DNA of 64,000 bases from NCBI GenBank assembly GCA_002898275.1, contig BEIQ01000001.1, positions 1 through 64,000 of the forward strand, read 5' to 3'. The DNA comes from a bacterium HR40. Lineage in GTDB: Bacteria > Pseudomonadota > Alphaproteobacteria > Geminicoccales > Geminicoccaceae. Shown piece by piece: positions 1 through 9,905 of this stretch (within the stretch, counting starts at the first letter, position 1; every line of letters begins with the position of its first letter). The notes under the pieces are model-generated. The model did not search any database. It was not told the DNA's origin and saw nothing but the letters and a program-made list of their open reading frames with translations. Both the position numbers and the translations under genes were made by a program.

Positions 1-28
1 GTCGTGGGTTCAAATCCCACCCCCGCAA
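1..28 (+). tRNA. initiator tRNA-Met (CAT), 3' end only
   Basis: The window opens inside a tRNA. A T-arm is visible (GTGGG, loop TTCAAAT, CCCAC, positions 4-20), followed by the acceptor strand CCCCGCA (21-27) and an A discriminator at 28. This 3' half closely matches bacterial initiator tRNA-fMet, which has a GGTCGT-n-GGTTCAAATCC T-arm and a CCCCGCAA end. The next bases are CCC rather than CCA, so the CCA tail appears not to be encoded and would need the CCA-adding enzyme. The anticodon lies outside the window, so the identity rests on the T-arm and acceptor alone. Confidence 0.75.
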
Positions 29-47
29 CCCACCACCACCCCAAACC

Positions 48-1118
48 TCACTCCCCCGACCCAAGCGCAACGCAAACCGCCCCCGCTACCTCGAGGGTGG
101 TGGCCCGACCGCCGAGATCGGGTGTGAGGATTCCCGCCGCGCACACCGCTTCGATCGCCCGCAGCAGTCGCGAAGCCGCCGCATTCTCGCCCAGATGCTC
201 GAGCATGAGGGCGGCACTCCACAGGGCACCGACGGGATTGGCCACACCCTTGCCGGCGATGTCGAAGGCGGAGCCGTGGATGGGCTCGAACATCGAAGGG
301 GCGCGCCGGTCGGGGTCGAGATTGGCGGTGGGCGCGATACCCAGGCTACCCGCGAGCGCCGCCGCGAGATCGGAGAGGATATCGGCGTGCAGGTTGGTGG
401 CCACCACCGTGTCGATGCGGCGCGGCTCCCGCACCATGCGCGCCGCCATGGCATCGACCAATACGCGCTCGACGGTCACCTCCGGAAACTCGCGCGCCAC
501 TTCGGCCGCCACTTCGTCCCACAGGACGAGCCCGTAACGCTGGGCGTTGGATTTCGTCACCACGGTGAGATGCCGGCGGGGCCGCGAGCGGGCCACGGCG
601 AAGGCAAAGCGCATGATGCGGGTGACCCCGGCCCGGGTGAAGACCGCCACCTCGCTCGCCACCTCGTGCGGCCGTCCACGGTGCGAGCGGCCGCCGTGCC
701 CGGCATATTCCCCTTCCGAGTTCTCGCGCACGATCACCCAGTCGAGATCGTCCGGTGCGAGCCCCGCGAGCGGGGAACGTATGCCCGGCAAAAGCCGCAC
801 CGGACGAAGGTTGGCCCATTGGTCGAGCCCCTGGCAGATGGCCAGCCGCAACCCCCAGAGGGTGACGTGATCGGGGATGTCCGGTGCCCCGACGGCGCCG
901 AAATAGATGGCGTCGAAGCGTCGCAGCTGCTCCACACCGTCTTCCGGCATCATCGCCCCGGTGCGCCGGAAATGCTCGGAGCCCCAGTCGAAAGAGGTGA
1001 ACTCGAGGCGAAACCCCCCATCGAGCGCCGCGAGCGCCTCGAGCACTTGCATGCCCGCGGCGATCACCTCGGGACCGATGCCATCGCCGGGTATCACGGC
1101 GATCCGATGAATCCGCAT
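48..1118 (-). CDS. ttuC: tartrate/D-malate dehydrogenase (isocitrate/isopropylmalate dehydrogenase family)
   Basis: This is a 356-residue NAD-dependent beta-decarboxylating dehydrogenase. The N-terminus has the family's IAVIPGDGIGPEV motif. The block GLRLAICQGLDQWANLRPVR is typical of tartrate/D-malate dehydrogenases rather than LeuB. VIVRENSEGEY and the C-terminal MFEPIHGSAFDIAGKG carry the substrate and NAD contacts. Enzymes of this group oxidise tartrate, D-malate or related 2-hydroxyacids with decarboxylation in the cytoplasm. The ATG is preceded by a strong GGGGGAGGA ribosome binding site. The exact substrate cannot be read from sequence, and dmlA is an equally fair name. No tartrate transporter lies next to it. 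Confidence 0.88.
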   Translation of the reverse strand: MRIHRIAVIPGDGIGPEVIAAGMQVLEALAALDGGFRLEFTSFDWGSEHFRRTGAMMPEDGVEQLRRFDAIYFGAVGAPDIPDHVTLWGLRLAICQGLDQWANLRPVRLLPGIRSPLAGLAPDDLDWVIVRENSEGEYAGHGGRSHRGRPHEVASEVAVFTRAGVTRIMRFAFAVARSRPRRHLTVVTKSNAQRYGLVLWDEVAAEVAREFPEVTVERVLVDAMAARMVREPRRIDTVVATNLHADILSDLAAALAGSLGIAPTANLDPDRRAPSMFEPIHGSAFDIAGKGVANPVGALWSAALMLEHLGENAAASRLLRAIEAVCAAGILTPDLGGRATTLEVAGAVCVALGSGE

Positions 1119-1258
1119 GCGACCGATCCTCCCCCTTTCGTCACGCGAGCGCCGAGCTTCGGCCCGTCGCCTCGCCGCCCCAGTGCTGGCACGGCATGGC
1201 GTTGCGGAAAAGGGAGCAGGCGGCCCGGGGTGGGGTGCGGCAAGCGGGATGTGGCGCG

Positions 1259-1287
1259 CTGACAGCAGGGCGGGCGGACCCTATATG
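1259..1287 (+). promoter_or_regulatory. possible sigma-70 promoter of typA
   Basis: CTGACA (1259-1264), a 17-base spacer and TATATG (1282-1287) sit about 40 bases before the typA start. They resemble TTGACA/TATAAT. The -10 region is one of the few AT-rich spots in the gap. This rests on pattern only. Confidence 0.35.
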
Positions 1288-1325
1288 GCAGCCGTCACCG
1301 ACCGTCTTTTGGGCGAACATCCTCG

Positions 1326-3161
1326 ATGCTTCCGGACCTGCGCAACATTGCCATCATTGCCCATGTCGATCATGGCAAGACGACGTTGGTCGACCGTCTG
1401 CTGCAGCAGTCCGGGACATTCCGCGACAATCAGCAGATCGTCGAGCGAGCGCTCGATTCCAACGCCATCGAGCGGGAGCGCGGCATCACCATCCTCGCCA
1501 AATGCACCAGTCTCCTCTGGCGGGGCGTGCGCATCAACATCGTCGACACGCCGGGCCATGCCGATTTCGGCGGCGAGGTGGAACGCATCCTCAGCATGGT
1601 CGACGGCTGCCTGCTGCTCGTCGACGCCGCCGAAGGGCCGATGCCGCAGACCAAGTTCGTGCTCGGCAAGGCACTCGCCCGCGGGCTCCGACCGATCGTG
1701 GTGGTCAACAAGGTCGACCGACCCGACCAGCGCGCCCAGGCGGTCGTGGACGAGGTGTTCGATCTCTTCGCCGCTCTGGGTGCTGACGAGCGGCAGCTCG
1801 ACTTCCCGTGGCTCTTCGCCTCCGCCAAGGAGGGCTGGGCGGTGCGCACCCTGGACGACGAACGGCTGGACATGACTCCGCTGTTCGAGACCATCCTCGC
1901 CCACGTCCCGCCGCCCGGCGTCGCACGCGAAGGGCCATTTCGGCTGCTCGCCACCATTCTCGAATACGACCCCTATCTCGGTCGTCTCCTCACCGGCCGG
2001 ATCGAGTCGGGCAGTCTCGAGCCGAATGCGGTGCTGCACGCCCTCGATGCCGACGGCCGGGAGATCGAGCGCGCGCGTGTGACCAAAATTCTCGCCTTTC
2101 GTGGCCTCGAGCGGCGGCCGCTCGAGCGGGCGGAGGCCGGCGACATCGTCACCCTCGCCGGTTTCGCCCAGGCGACGGTGGCCCACACCCTCTGCGATCC
2201 GGAGGTGGCCGAGCCGCTGCCTGCGATTCCCGTGGATCCGCCGACGGTGGCGGTGACCTTCTCCGTCAACGACAGTCCGTTCGCAGGACAGGACGGCGAC
2301 AAGGTGACCTCGCGCCAGCTGCGCGCCCGGCTGTTGCGCGAAGCCGAAGGCAATGTCGCCATCCGGGTGCGGGAATCGGACGACGGCGACAGCTTCGAGG
2401 TGGCGGGTCGGGGCGAACTGCAACTCGCCGTGCTCATCGAGACCATGCGGCGCGAAGGCTACGAGATGTCGATCTCGCGCCCGCGCGTGCTCACCCGCGA
2501 GGATCCCGAGACCGGGGCGCTGCTCGAGCCGGTCGAGGAAGTGGTGATCGATCTCGACGAGGAGCATGCGGGGATCGTGGTCGAGAAACTCACCTCGCGG
2601 CGCGGCGAACTCCTCGACATGCGGCCGACCGGTCCCGGTCGGCTGCGGTTGGTGCTGCGCGCCCCCTCGCGCGCGCTCATTGGCTATCATGCGGAATTCT
2701 TGACCGACACCCGCGGCTCGGGGGCGATGAACCGCACCTTTGCCGGTTGGGAGCCGTGGAAGGGGCCGATCCGCGGCCGTCACACCGGTGTGCTGGTGTC
2801 CTCCGAGGAGGGCGAAGCCGTCGCCTACGCCCTCTGGAACCTGGAGGAGCGCGGCTTTCTTTTCATCGGGCCGGGCGAGAGGGTCTACTCGGGAATGATC
2901 ATCGGCGAGCACGCCCGGGGCCAGGATCTCGAGGTCAATCCCCTCAAGGGCAAGAAGCTCACCAACATCCGCGCTGCCGGCAAGGACGAGAATGTCATCC
3001 TGACGCCGCCGGTGCGCATGACCCTCGAGCGGGCCCTCGCCTGGATCGCCGAAGACGAGCTCGTGGAAGTGACGCCCAAGCACATCCGATTGCGGAAGCG
3101 GGAACTCGATCCCAATCTCCGCCGCAAGGCCATGCGCCGCAGTGCGCGCGAGACCGTGTGA
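1326..3161 (+). CDS. typA: ribosome-associated GTPase TypA/BipA
   Basis: This is a full-length 611-residue translational GTPase. The G1 motif AHVDHGKT is at 12-19, the G2 region RERGITI at about 50-56, the G3 motif DTPGHADF at 74-81 and the G4 motif NKVD at 128-131. EF-G-like domains II, III and V and the BipA-specific C-terminal domain follow, including the [11 protein letters not shown]-like stretch and [10 protein letters not shown]. TypA binds the 70S ribosome and helps 50S assembly and stress or cold adaptation. The ATG has a weak ribosome binding site. A PaiB-like gene starts 31 bases downstream on the same strand. Confidence 0.96.
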   Translation: MLPDLRNIAIIAHVDHGKTTLVDRLLQQSGTFRDNQQIVERALDSNAIERERGITILAKCTSLLWRGVRINIVDTPGHADFGGEVERILSMVDGCLLLVDAAEGPMPQTKFVLGKALARGLRPIVVVNKVDRPDQRAQAVVDEVFDLFAALGADERQLDFPWLFASAKEGWAVRTLDDERLDMTPLFETILAHVPPPGVAREGPFRLLATILEYDPYLGRLLTGRIESGSLEPNAVLHALDADGREIERARVTKILAFRGLERRPLERAEAGDIVTLAGFAQATVAHTLCDPEVAEPLPAIPVDPPTVAVTFSVNDSPFAGQDGDKVTSRQLRARLLREAEGNVAIRVRESDDGDSFEVAGRGELQLAVLIETMRREGYEMSISRPRVLTREDPETGALLEPVEEVVIDLDEEHAGIVVEKLTSRRGELLDMRPTGPGRLRLVLRAPSRALIGYHAEFLTDTRGSGAMNRTFAGWEPWKGPIRGRHTGVLVSSEEGEAVAYALWNLEERGFLFIGPGERVYSGMIIGEHARGQDLEVNPLKGKKLTNIRAAGKDENVILTPPVRMTLERALAWIAEDELVEVTPKHIRLRKRELDPNLRRKAMRRSARETV

Positions 3162-3192
3162 GGGCGAGAACGTCGCGCGAGAGGGTAGCCCG

Positions 3193-3816
3193 GTGTACAT
3201 CCCCGCACCGTTCTGCGATGACGACCGTGAACGCCTTTTCTCCTTCCTGCGCGCTTCCGGTCTCGCCTTGTTCGTCACCGCCACGGCCGCGGGTCCCTTC
3301 GCCACGCCGCTGCCGCTGCTGTTCGACGAGCGCGAGGGCGAGTGGGGGACACTCTACGGCCATCTCGCACGGGCCAATCCGCACTGGCGACACCCGCCCA
3401 TCGGCCACGGTCTTGCCATCTTTTCCGGGCCCGACGCCTATGTGAGCCCGAGCTGGTATCCGAGTAAACGCGAGGGCGGTCGCGTCGTGCCGACCTGGAA
3501 TTACGTCACCGTCCACGCCTCGGGACCGGTGGAGTTCTTCGACGATCCGGCACGCCTTCTCGAGGTGGTCGAGCGCCTCACGGCTCGTCACGAACGAGGC
3601 CAGCCCCACCCCTGGAAGGTCGAGGATGCTCCAGCCGAATTCCTGCGCGCGCAACTGCGGGCCATCGTCGGGCTGCGGATGCCGGTGGCGAAGCTCGAGG
3701 GCAAGCGAAAACTCAGTCAAAACCGCCCCGCTGCCGACCGTGCGGCGGTAGCGGCTGCGCTCGCGGCGAGCGATCGGGAGGCGGACCGTCAGGTGGCGGC
3801 TCTCATACCGCGGTGA
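3193..3816 (+). CDS. FMN-binding negative transcriptional regulator, PaiB family
   Basis: This is a 207-residue protein of the PaiB family, a split-barrel flavin-binding fold. The GTG at 3193 is chosen because it gives the family's usual N-terminus (YIP..F, here VYIPAPFCDDD) and follows a GAGAGGG site. Family signatures visible are GHLARANPHW, the YVSPSWYPSK segment, VPTWNY, and the C-terminal KLEGKRKLSQNR. In Bacillus PaiB affects sporulation and protease genes, but its direct role is unclear and many homologues are annotated only as FMN-binding. It follows typA closely and may be read through from it. Confidence 0.88.
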   Translation: MYIPAPFCDDDRERLFSFLRASGLALFVTATAAGPFATPLPLLFDEREGEWGTLYGHLARANPHWRHPPIGHGLAIFSGPDAYVSPSWYPSKREGGRVVPTWNYVTVHASGPVEFFDDPARLLEVVERLTARHERGQPHPWKVEDAPAEFLRAQLRAIVGLRMPVAKLEGKRKLSQNRPAADRAAVAAALAASDREADRQVAALIPR

Positions 3817-3939
3817 ACCCGACACTCGGCGCGGTACTCGGCTGGTCGCGACAACCACCGCGAGCGAGCGCCCCGTGCCGCGCGAGGACGGGCATGGGTT
3901 TCGGTCACAGCCAAGGACAGGGGTCGCGAGGCCACCCTC

Positions 3940-5403
3940 TCAGGGAGCGAAGGGACCGACATCTTCCCGACGCAAGCGAACCGGCGCGTAGGCTGGCAGA
4001 TCCGAGGTCTCGCGCACGATGGTTCCTTCCTGCAGTTCGAGCGCGATCTTCCCCTCGTGGGCTTCGATCACATTGTCCTTCGCCGGCCAAGTGTGGCGAG
4101 CCCAGGCCTTGCCCACCACGACGGGACCGACGTTGCGGGCGACCCGCACCCGGACGGCTCGGCCGCTCCGATTGTCGAGGAGGTCGGCCTCGCGATTGCC
4201 AGCCATGAGGTAAAGGCCGTCGGAATTGACGAAGACGTTCCCAGCGATGAGATGGTCGGAGTCCCGGACCGACACGTATTTCCAATTCTCGAACCAGTTC
4301 GCGATCACTTCGCTCTGCCGTCCATTGCGGAGCTCGAGAAACGAATCTCCGGAAAGAAACGTATTGTACCGGAAAAACGTCCTGCTGCCTTTGGTACCGA
4401 CGGCGGCGCCCTTGCCCTGATTCATGTTCTCGAACAAATTGTACTCGATGACGGCAAAGGTGGGAATGTCGGCGTAGAAACCCGTGGTCGTCGCCACGAG
4501 GGCCGTGTTGAAGCCGGAATCGTAGTCGCTCGGATCGGGTTTGGCAGAGAAATCGTGGATCCAATTGTGATCGATCCGGGCGTGCGGATGCGACCCGTCG
4601 GCCTTGGTCTCGATGACGACCGCGCGCCGGACCGTGCCCCGCGGCTCCGACCCATCGAACGGGCGGACCGTGATGTCACAGTGATCGAGACGGCCGCGCG
4701 CGCCGCCCTTGGCGAAGGAGATCACGGCTTGGAGCGTGCTGTCGCTGGCCCGGCAGCGCGTCACACGATTGTCCGAGCCGGCGATGCGGATCCCGCTGTC
4801 AGGGCCGTGGAACCAAAGGCCGTAGAGGATGCCGTGCGAGCCTTTGAGGGTGAAGGTCCCGGAGAACCGGGCTTGGAGCAGATGGCGCGCCGCGACCACG
4901 ATGGGCGCCTCGGCGCTGGCCGTTTGGGAGAGGACGAAATCGCCTGGATAGTCGCCGTCTTCGACGAGGACCAGATCTCCCGGCCGTGCCGCTGCCAAGG
5001 CTTCGGCGAGCGCGGTGGGGTGCGAAACCGCAACGGTGCGGCGAGGTGCGGGAATGGACTCGTCCAGGACGGCCGCCGCCAAGCGCACGACCGGTGGCCT
5101 GTCGGGCAGCGACGGTGCGAGGAACGAAAAGCTCAGGGGCGCTCCGGACGCGTCCGGAAGGCGGGGCGGCGCGAAGGCATTGCCGCGCGAGATCGGCTCT
5201 CCTGCCGGCAACGGTGGGATCTCCCTGTGCGGGTCTCGTTCCCGCGACGGGGCGGACAGCGGCTGTGCCCGTGGAACAGCGGGCGGATCCCAGACTTGCC
5301 CGCGGTCGGCAAGCGCCGATGGCGGTTGCGCGAGGGCGACCGCCATCATCGCCAGCACGGCGAAGCCCGCGCTGCGACGCGAACGGCAAGATCCTTTCGA
5401 CAT
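3940..5403 (-). CDS. secreted polysaccharide lyase, PL6 (alginate lyase/chondroitinase B-like) beta-helix protein
   Basis: This is a 487-residue secreted protein with a basic N-terminus and hydrophobic signal peptide ending near residue 32 (SALA). A roughly 90-residue proline-rich stretch follows without obvious fold. From about residue 125 it shows the repeating pattern of a right-handed parallel beta-helix. The PL6 catalytic pair can be placed: Lys338 in GTKGSRTFFRYNTF and Arg359 in LELRNGRQSE. These align with the lysine and arginine of the alginate lyase/chondroitinase B family. The expected role is eliminative cleavage of an acidic polysaccharide in the periplasm or outside. No alginate or uronate genes flank it, so the substrate is unknown. 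Confidence 0.82.
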   Translation of the reverse strand: MSKGSCRSRRSAGFAVLAMMAVALAQPPSALADRGQVWDPPAVPRAQPLSAPSRERDPHREIPPLPAGEPISRGNAFAPPRLPDASGAPLSFSFLAPSLPDRPPVVRLAAAVLDESIPAPRRTVAVSHPTALAEALAAARPGDLVLVEDGDYPGDFVLSQTASAEAPIVVAARHLLQARFSGTFTLKGSHGILYGLWFHGPDSGIRIAGSDNRVTRCRASDSTLQAVISFAKGGARGRLDHCDITVRPFDGSEPRGTVRRAVVIETKADGSHPHARIDHNWIHDFSAKPDPSDYDSGFNTALVATTTGFYADIPTFAVIEYNLFENMNQGKGAAVGTKGSRTFFRYNTFLSGDSFLELRNGRQSEVIANWFENWKYVSVRDSDHLIAGNVFVNSDGLYLMAGNREADLLDNRSGRAVRVRVARNVGPVVVGKAWARHTWPAKDNVIEAHEGKIALELQEGTIVRETSDLPAYAPVRLRREDVGPFAP

Positions 5404-5542
5404 ATCCGATCGACCCTTCGGACCCGTTTCCGGCTTGTGCCCAAGCTCGCCTCGCGGTCAAGCGCGATCGCTGTCGGCAGCACATCGGCCTGCGAAGGCG
5501 GTGCCGACGTGGCATGTGGTGGCGGCAGTTGCAGTCGCCCCG

Positions 5543-7885
5543 TCAGCGGCCGAGGAGCGCGGCGGCGCAGGCATCGAGGATGGCATCGGCGTCGATACGC
5601 TGCAGGCGGTAGAGATCGGGGATATCGCCCGACTGGCCGAAGCGCTCGACCCCGAGCGGGTGCACCTGTTGGCCGCGTACCGCGCCAAGCCAGGCCAATG
5701 TCGACGGCGGCCCATCCATCACGGTGACGAGCCGCGCCTTGGGCGCCAGAGGCGCGAGCAGGCGGGTGGCCGGGCTCGTGGCGCGTCCGTGCTTCCAGTC
5801 GGCGAACAGGCGGTCGGGCGAGGTGACGAGGAGGAGGCCAGCACCCGGCACGTCCTCGCGGAGGAGGGCGAGCGCTTGTTGCGCCTCCGCGACCGGGGCG
5901 CCGCAGCACACGATCGCCAGCTCCGCTCCTTCGGCCGGCGGCTCGAGCCAATAGCCGCCTTCGAGGATGGCGCGCTCGAGCGGTCCGGTCATGTCCCGCT
6001 GGGGTTGCCGCAGCGGTCGCGTCGATAGCCGCAGATAGACGGAGCTCCCCGCTTCCGCCTGGATATGGGCGAAGGCGAAGCGAAGGATGACCGCGAGCTC
6101 GTCGGCGAAGGCCGGCTCGAAATAGAGCAGGTTGGGCAGCCCCATGCCGATGAGCGGGGTGACGATCGACTGGTGGGCGCCGCCCTCGGGGGCCAGGGTG
6201 ATGCCGGAAGGGGTGGCGACCAGGATGAAGCGGGCGTTCTGGTAGAGGGCATAGGTGAGGGCATCGAGACCCCGCGCCACGAACGGATCGTAGACCGTGC
6301 CGAGGGGCAGCAGCCGCGCCCCGAACAGCTCGTGGGCGAGACCGAGGGAGGCCAGGGCCAAAAAGAGGTTGTGCTCGGCGATCCCGAGCTCGAGATGCTG
6401 GCCCTGCCGGCTTTCGCGCCAGCGCGTCGGCGAGCTCACGTTTTCGCTGCGGAAGACGTCCTCGTGTTCCTTGCGGTTGAACACGTCGCGTCGGCTCACC
6501 CAGGCCGCGAGGCCCGTCGAGACCGTGACGTCGGGGGAAGTGGTGACGATGTGGTGGGCGAGCGGCAGGTTGCTCTTGGCGAGCTCGCCCATGAGCCGGC
6601 CAAAGGCTTCTTGGGTCGAAGTCTCCGCGCTCCTGAGGCCGGAGGGGAGGATGGCTGGCACCTCGATCTGCGGTGCCACATGACGTTCGATTCGCCGGCG
6701 GTAGGGGACGGTGGCGAGAAACGCCTCGAGAGCGGCGGGATCGATGGAAAGCCCTGCCGTCTTCGACCACTCCTCGCCCACGGGAATGCGGTTCTTGCGC
6801 CGGAAGTCCTCCATCTGGGCCGGCGTCATCAGGCCGGCGTGATTGTCCTTGTGGCCGGCGAAGGGCAGGCCCCAGCCCTTGACCGTGTAGGCGATGAAGC
6901 AATGCGGCAGGTCGCTGTCGACAGCGTGAAAGGCCTCGAGCATGGCCTCGAGGTCGTGGCCGCCGAGATTGGTCATCAGGGCCGCGAGCGCCTCGTCGTC
7001 GTGGGAGTCGAGGATCCGTCGGATCGCCGGATTGAGGCCGAGATCGCTCTCGAGGTGCGCCCGCCACGCGGCGCCCCCCTTGAAGGTGAGGGCGGCATAG
7101 AGGTCGTTCGGGCAGCCGTCGATCCATTCCCGCAACGCCTCGCCGCCAGGCTCGGCGAATGCCGCCTGCAGCTTCTTGCCGTATTTGACGGTGACGACTC
7201 GCCAGCCGACCGTTTCGAAGAAGCTCTGGATCTTCTCGAACAGCCGCTCCGGCACCACGCGGTCCAGGCTCTGCCGATTGTAGTCGATCACCCACCAGAG
7301 ATTGCGGACATCGTATTTCCAGCCCTCGAGCAGAGCCTCGTAGACATTGCCCTCGTCGAGTTCGGCATCTCCGACGATCGCGATCATGCGGCCTTGCGGA
7401 TCGCTCTCGGGCACGAGACCCCGCATCCGCACCATGTCCTGGGTGAGCGAGGCAAAGAGGGTCATGGCCGCGCCCAGACCCACCGATCCGGTGGAAAAGT
7501 CGACACCGCAGACGTCCTTGGTGCGCGACGGATAGGCTTGCGCCCCGCCCAACGCTCGGAAGTTGATCAGCTGTGCGAGGGGCTCGCGATCGAGCAGATA
7601 CATGGCGGCATGATAGATGGGCGCAGCGTGCGGTTTGACGGCGATGCGGTCGCCTGGACGCAAGACATCGAAGAAGAGGGCGGTGACGATGGTGGCCACC
7701 GAGGCGCAGGAGGCCTGATGGCCGCCGACCTTGAGGTGATCGCGCGACGGGCGGATGTGGTTGGCGTGGTGCACCGTCCAACAGGCCAGCCACAGGAGCT
7801 TGCGCTCGATCTCGCGCAGGACGGCGAGTCTGGCGGGATCGACGCCAGCGGCTGGCCGCACCAGGGTGTCAGGGGTGCGCGGCAT
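5543..7885 (-). CDS. pyruvate dehydrogenase E1 (AceE-like)/transketolase-family TPP enzyme
   Basis: This is a 780-residue single-chain thiamine-diphosphate enzyme. It has the layout of homodimeric E1 (AceE) and transketolase: a PP domain with KVGGHQASCAS near 52-62 and the TPP motif GDAELDEGN at 172-180 with the closing Asn near 203. A Pyr domain follows with QHLELGIAEHNLFL and PEGGAHQS, and then a C-terminal domain. It is shorter than E. coli AceE (about 890), and no E2 or E3 gene is in the window, so it need not act in a pyruvate dehydrogenase complex. It lies 104 bases downstream of frcA on the same strand, which suggests a role in metabolism of the imported sugar. Confidence 0.8.
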   Translation of the reverse strand: MPRTPDTLVRPAAGVDPARLAVLREIERKLLWLACWTVHHANHIRPSRDHLKVGGHQASCASVATIVTALFFDVLRPGDRIAVKPHAAPIYHAAMYLLDREPLAQLINFRALGGAQAYPSRTKDVCGVDFSTGSVGLGAAMTLFASLTQDMVRMRGLVPESDPQGRMIAIVGDAELDEGNVYEALLEGWKYDVRNLWWVIDYNRQSLDRVVPERLFEKIQSFFETVGWRVVTVKYGKKLQAAFAEPGGEALREWIDGCPNDLYAALTFKGGAAWRAHLESDLGLNPAIRRILDSHDDEALAALMTNLGGHDLEAMLEAFHAVDSDLPHCFIAYTVKGWGLPFAGHKDNHAGLMTPAQMEDFRRKNRIPVGEEWSKTAGLSIDPAALEAFLATVPYRRRIERHVAPQIEVPAILPSGLRSAETSTQEAFGRLMGELAKSNLPLAHHIVTTSPDVTVSTGLAAWVSRRDVFNRKEHEDVFRSENVSSPTRWRESRQGQHLELGIAEHNLFLALASLGLAHELFGARLLPLGTVYDPFVARGLDALTYALYQNARFILVATPSGITLAPEGGAHQSIVTPLIGMGLPNLLYFEPAFADELAVILRFAFAHIQAEAGSSVYLRLSTRPLRQPQRDMTGPLERAILEGGYWLEPPAEGAELAIVCCGAPVAEAQQALALLREDVPGAGLLLVTSPDRLFADWKHGRATSPATRLLAPLAPKARLVTVMDGPPSTLAWLGAVRGQQVHPLGVERFGQSGDIPDLYRLQRIDADAILDACAAALLGR

Positions 7886-7989
7886 GCTCGGAGCTCCGGG
7901 GCGCTTTCTCGTGGTAGTCTAGGTAGCGCGCCCCCGTCCTCCAAGGTCGGCCGCTCTCGGCTGCGCCCCCATCGTCGCCACGGGAGCCT

Positions 7990-8772
7990 TCAGGCCGCGG
8001 CCGCCGCGGGAGGGGGTATCGCTCCGGTCATGATGGCAACGGCATCCGCCATGCTGCACTCCTGCGGCCGCACCACGGCGATGCGGCGGCCGAGGCGATG
8101 GATGTGGATCCGGTCGGCGATCTCGAACACCTGCGGCATGTTGTGGCTGATCAGCACGACCGGCAGACCCCGCCGCTTGACGTCCAGGACGAGGTCGAGC
8201 ACGCGCCGCGACTCCTTGACTCCGAGAGCCGCTGTCGGCTCGTCCATGACGATGACCTTGCTACCGAAAGCGGCGGCGCGGGCGATCGCCACTCCCTGAC
8301 GCTGACCGCCCGAGAGCGTCTCGACCGCCTGGTCGATGTTCTGGATCGTCGTCAAGCCGAGGCTGTCGAGGGCCTCCCGCGCCAGCCGCCGCATGCGTGG
8401 GTAGTCGAGCTTGCGCAGCCAGCGGCCGAGCCATCCCTCGACCACCAGTTCGCGGCCGAGGAACAGGTTGTCGACCACTCCGAGGGCGGGCGAGAGGGCG
8501 AGACTCTGGTAGACGGTCTCGATGCCGGCGGCGCGCGCCTCGAGGGGCGAGCGGAAGTGGACCGGCCTGCCCTCGAGACGGATCTCGCCCTCGTCGGCGG
8601 TTTCCGCGCCGGTCAGGATCTTGATGAGGGTCGACTTGCCTGCCCCATTGTCGCCGATCACGGCGAGGATCTCGCCGCGATAGAGGTCGAAATCGGCGCC
8701 ATCGAGGGCGACCACCCGCCCGTAGCGCTTCACGAGACCACGCGCCTCGAGGATCGGCTCGGCAGCGCTCAT
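7990..8772 (-). CDS. frcA: fructose-type sugar ABC transporter, ATP-binding protein
   Basis: This 260-residue single-domain ABC ATPase energises the FrcBC importer. Walker [10 protein letters not shown] is at 40-48, the signature LSGGQ at 153-157 and Walker B VIVMDEP at 173-179, followed by the H-loop ISHN. It is the one-domain type found with FrcC/RbsC permeases in alphaproteobacteria, not the duplicated RbsA type. The start codon overlaps the frcC stop as ATGA, so the two are translationally coupled. The order is frcB, frcC, frcA, then the E1-like gene. Confidence 0.9.
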   Translation of the reverse strand: MSAAEPILEARGLVKRYGRVVALDGADFDLYRGEILAVIGDNGAGKSTLIKILTGAETADEGEIRLEGRPVHFRSPLEARAAGIETVYQSLALSPALGVVDNLFLGRELVVEGWLGRWLRKLDYPRMRRLAREALDSLGLTTIQNIDQAVETLSGGQRQGVAIARAAAFGSKVIVMDEPTAALGVKESRRVLDLVLDVKRRGLPVVLISHNMPQVFEIADRIHIHRLGRRIAVVRPQECSMADAVAIMTGAIPPPAAAAA

Positions 8773-9854
8773 GACGACACCTTGCGGATCCACTGATCGA
8801 GGGCGACGGCGACGACGATGAGCACGCCTACGGCGAATTCCTGCCACAGCGCGTCGAGGCCGGCGAGCGCCAGGCCGTTGCGGAACACGCCGACGATGAG
8901 CGCACCGACCAAGGTCCCGACGATGGCCCCCCGCCCGCCGAACAGGCTGGTGCCGCCGATGACGACGGCGGTGATGCTGTCGAGATTGGCGGTGCCACCC
9001 GCCTGGGGGCTCACCGAGCCGATGCGCCCGATCAGCGCCCAACCGGCGATCGCGCACACGAGCCCGCTCAGAGCGTAGACGGCGACGAGCGTGCGGCCGA
9101 CGCGAATACCCGATAACCGGGCTGCTTCCGGATCGTCGCCGACGGCATAGACGTGGCGGCCGAAGGGCGTGTGGGCGAGAATGTACCAGAACACGACGAA
9201 GAGGACGAGCATCAGCAGCGAGCCCGCGGTGAGGCGCGCTCCCAAAAGGTCGAAGGCGATCCCGGCGAACTGGAGGAAGGGCGCATGCGCCTCGAGGTCC
9301 TGGGCGCGAATCGTCTCGCTTTGCGAATACCACAGATTGAGGGCGAAGTAGACGTTCCAGGTGCCGAGGGTCACGATGAAGGGCGGCAAACGCAGCGCGG
9401 TGACGAGCAGACCATTGATCGTCCCGCACACCGTGCCGACCCCCAGCCCGGCGCCGAAGGCGAGAGCGACGGGAAGGCCGAGGTCGACCGCCAACCGGCC
9501 CATCACCACCGAGGACAGCACCATGATGGCACCGACCGAGAGATCGATGCCGGCGGTGAGCACGACGAGCGTCTGCGCGATCCCGAGAATGGCGATGATG
9601 GTGACCTGCTGCAGGACCAACGAGAGGTTGAAGGGATGGAAGAACCGATCCCCGACGAGCAGACCGAAAGCGAGGACCGCGAGCGCGAGGACGATCGCCG
9701 GCACCGCTGGGGGATGGGCATGGAGGAATGGCTGCAACCGGCCGAGCAGGCGGCGCGCGCTGTCCTCCGAGGCGGTCGACAGCCGCTCGCCCGCGACCGC
9801 CGACCGCTCGTTTCCGGCGGAGTCGTACGCGACGGTACGCTCGCTTCGGTCCAT
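8769..9854 (-). CDS. frcC: fructose-type sugar ABC transporter, permease
   Basis: This is a hydrophobic RbsC-family permease of about 360 residues with around 8-10 membrane helices. The family segment AGIDLSVGAIM appears after the second helix and the conserved VVIGGTSLFGGRG near the C-terminus. It forms the membrane channel with FrcA and receives sugar from FrcB. The ATG at 9854 has a GGGGAGG site very close to it. A GTG at 9872, which adds six residues, is an alternative start. Its stop overlaps the frcA start. Confidence 0.9.
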   Translation of the reverse strand: MDRSERTVAYDSAGNERSAVAGERLSTASEDSARRLLGRLQPFLHAHPPAVPAIVLALAVLAFGLLVGDRFFHPFNLSLVLQQVTIIAILGIAQTLVVLTAGIDLSVGAIMVLSSVVMGRLAVDLGLPVALAFGAGLGVGTVCGTINGLLVTALRLPPFIVTLGTWNVYFALNLWYSQSETIRAQDLEAHAPFLQFAGIAFDLLGARLTAGSLLMLVLFVVFWYILAHTPFGRHVYAVGDDPEAARLSGIRVGRTLVAVYALSGLVCAIAGWALIGRIGSVSPQAGGTANLDSITAVVIGGTSLFGGRGAIVGTLVGALIVGVFRNGLALAGLDALWQEFAVGVLIVVAVALDQWIRKVSS

Positions 9855-9905
9855 GACCTCCCCGGCCCCCACGCGCCGCCATTCACCGAAGGCTGGCGAT
9901 GGCTG

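Noticed and set aside
1281-3305. 674-codon minus-strand frame opposite typA
   Set aside because: TypA is unmistakable on the plus strand. The antisense frame has no protein-like features.
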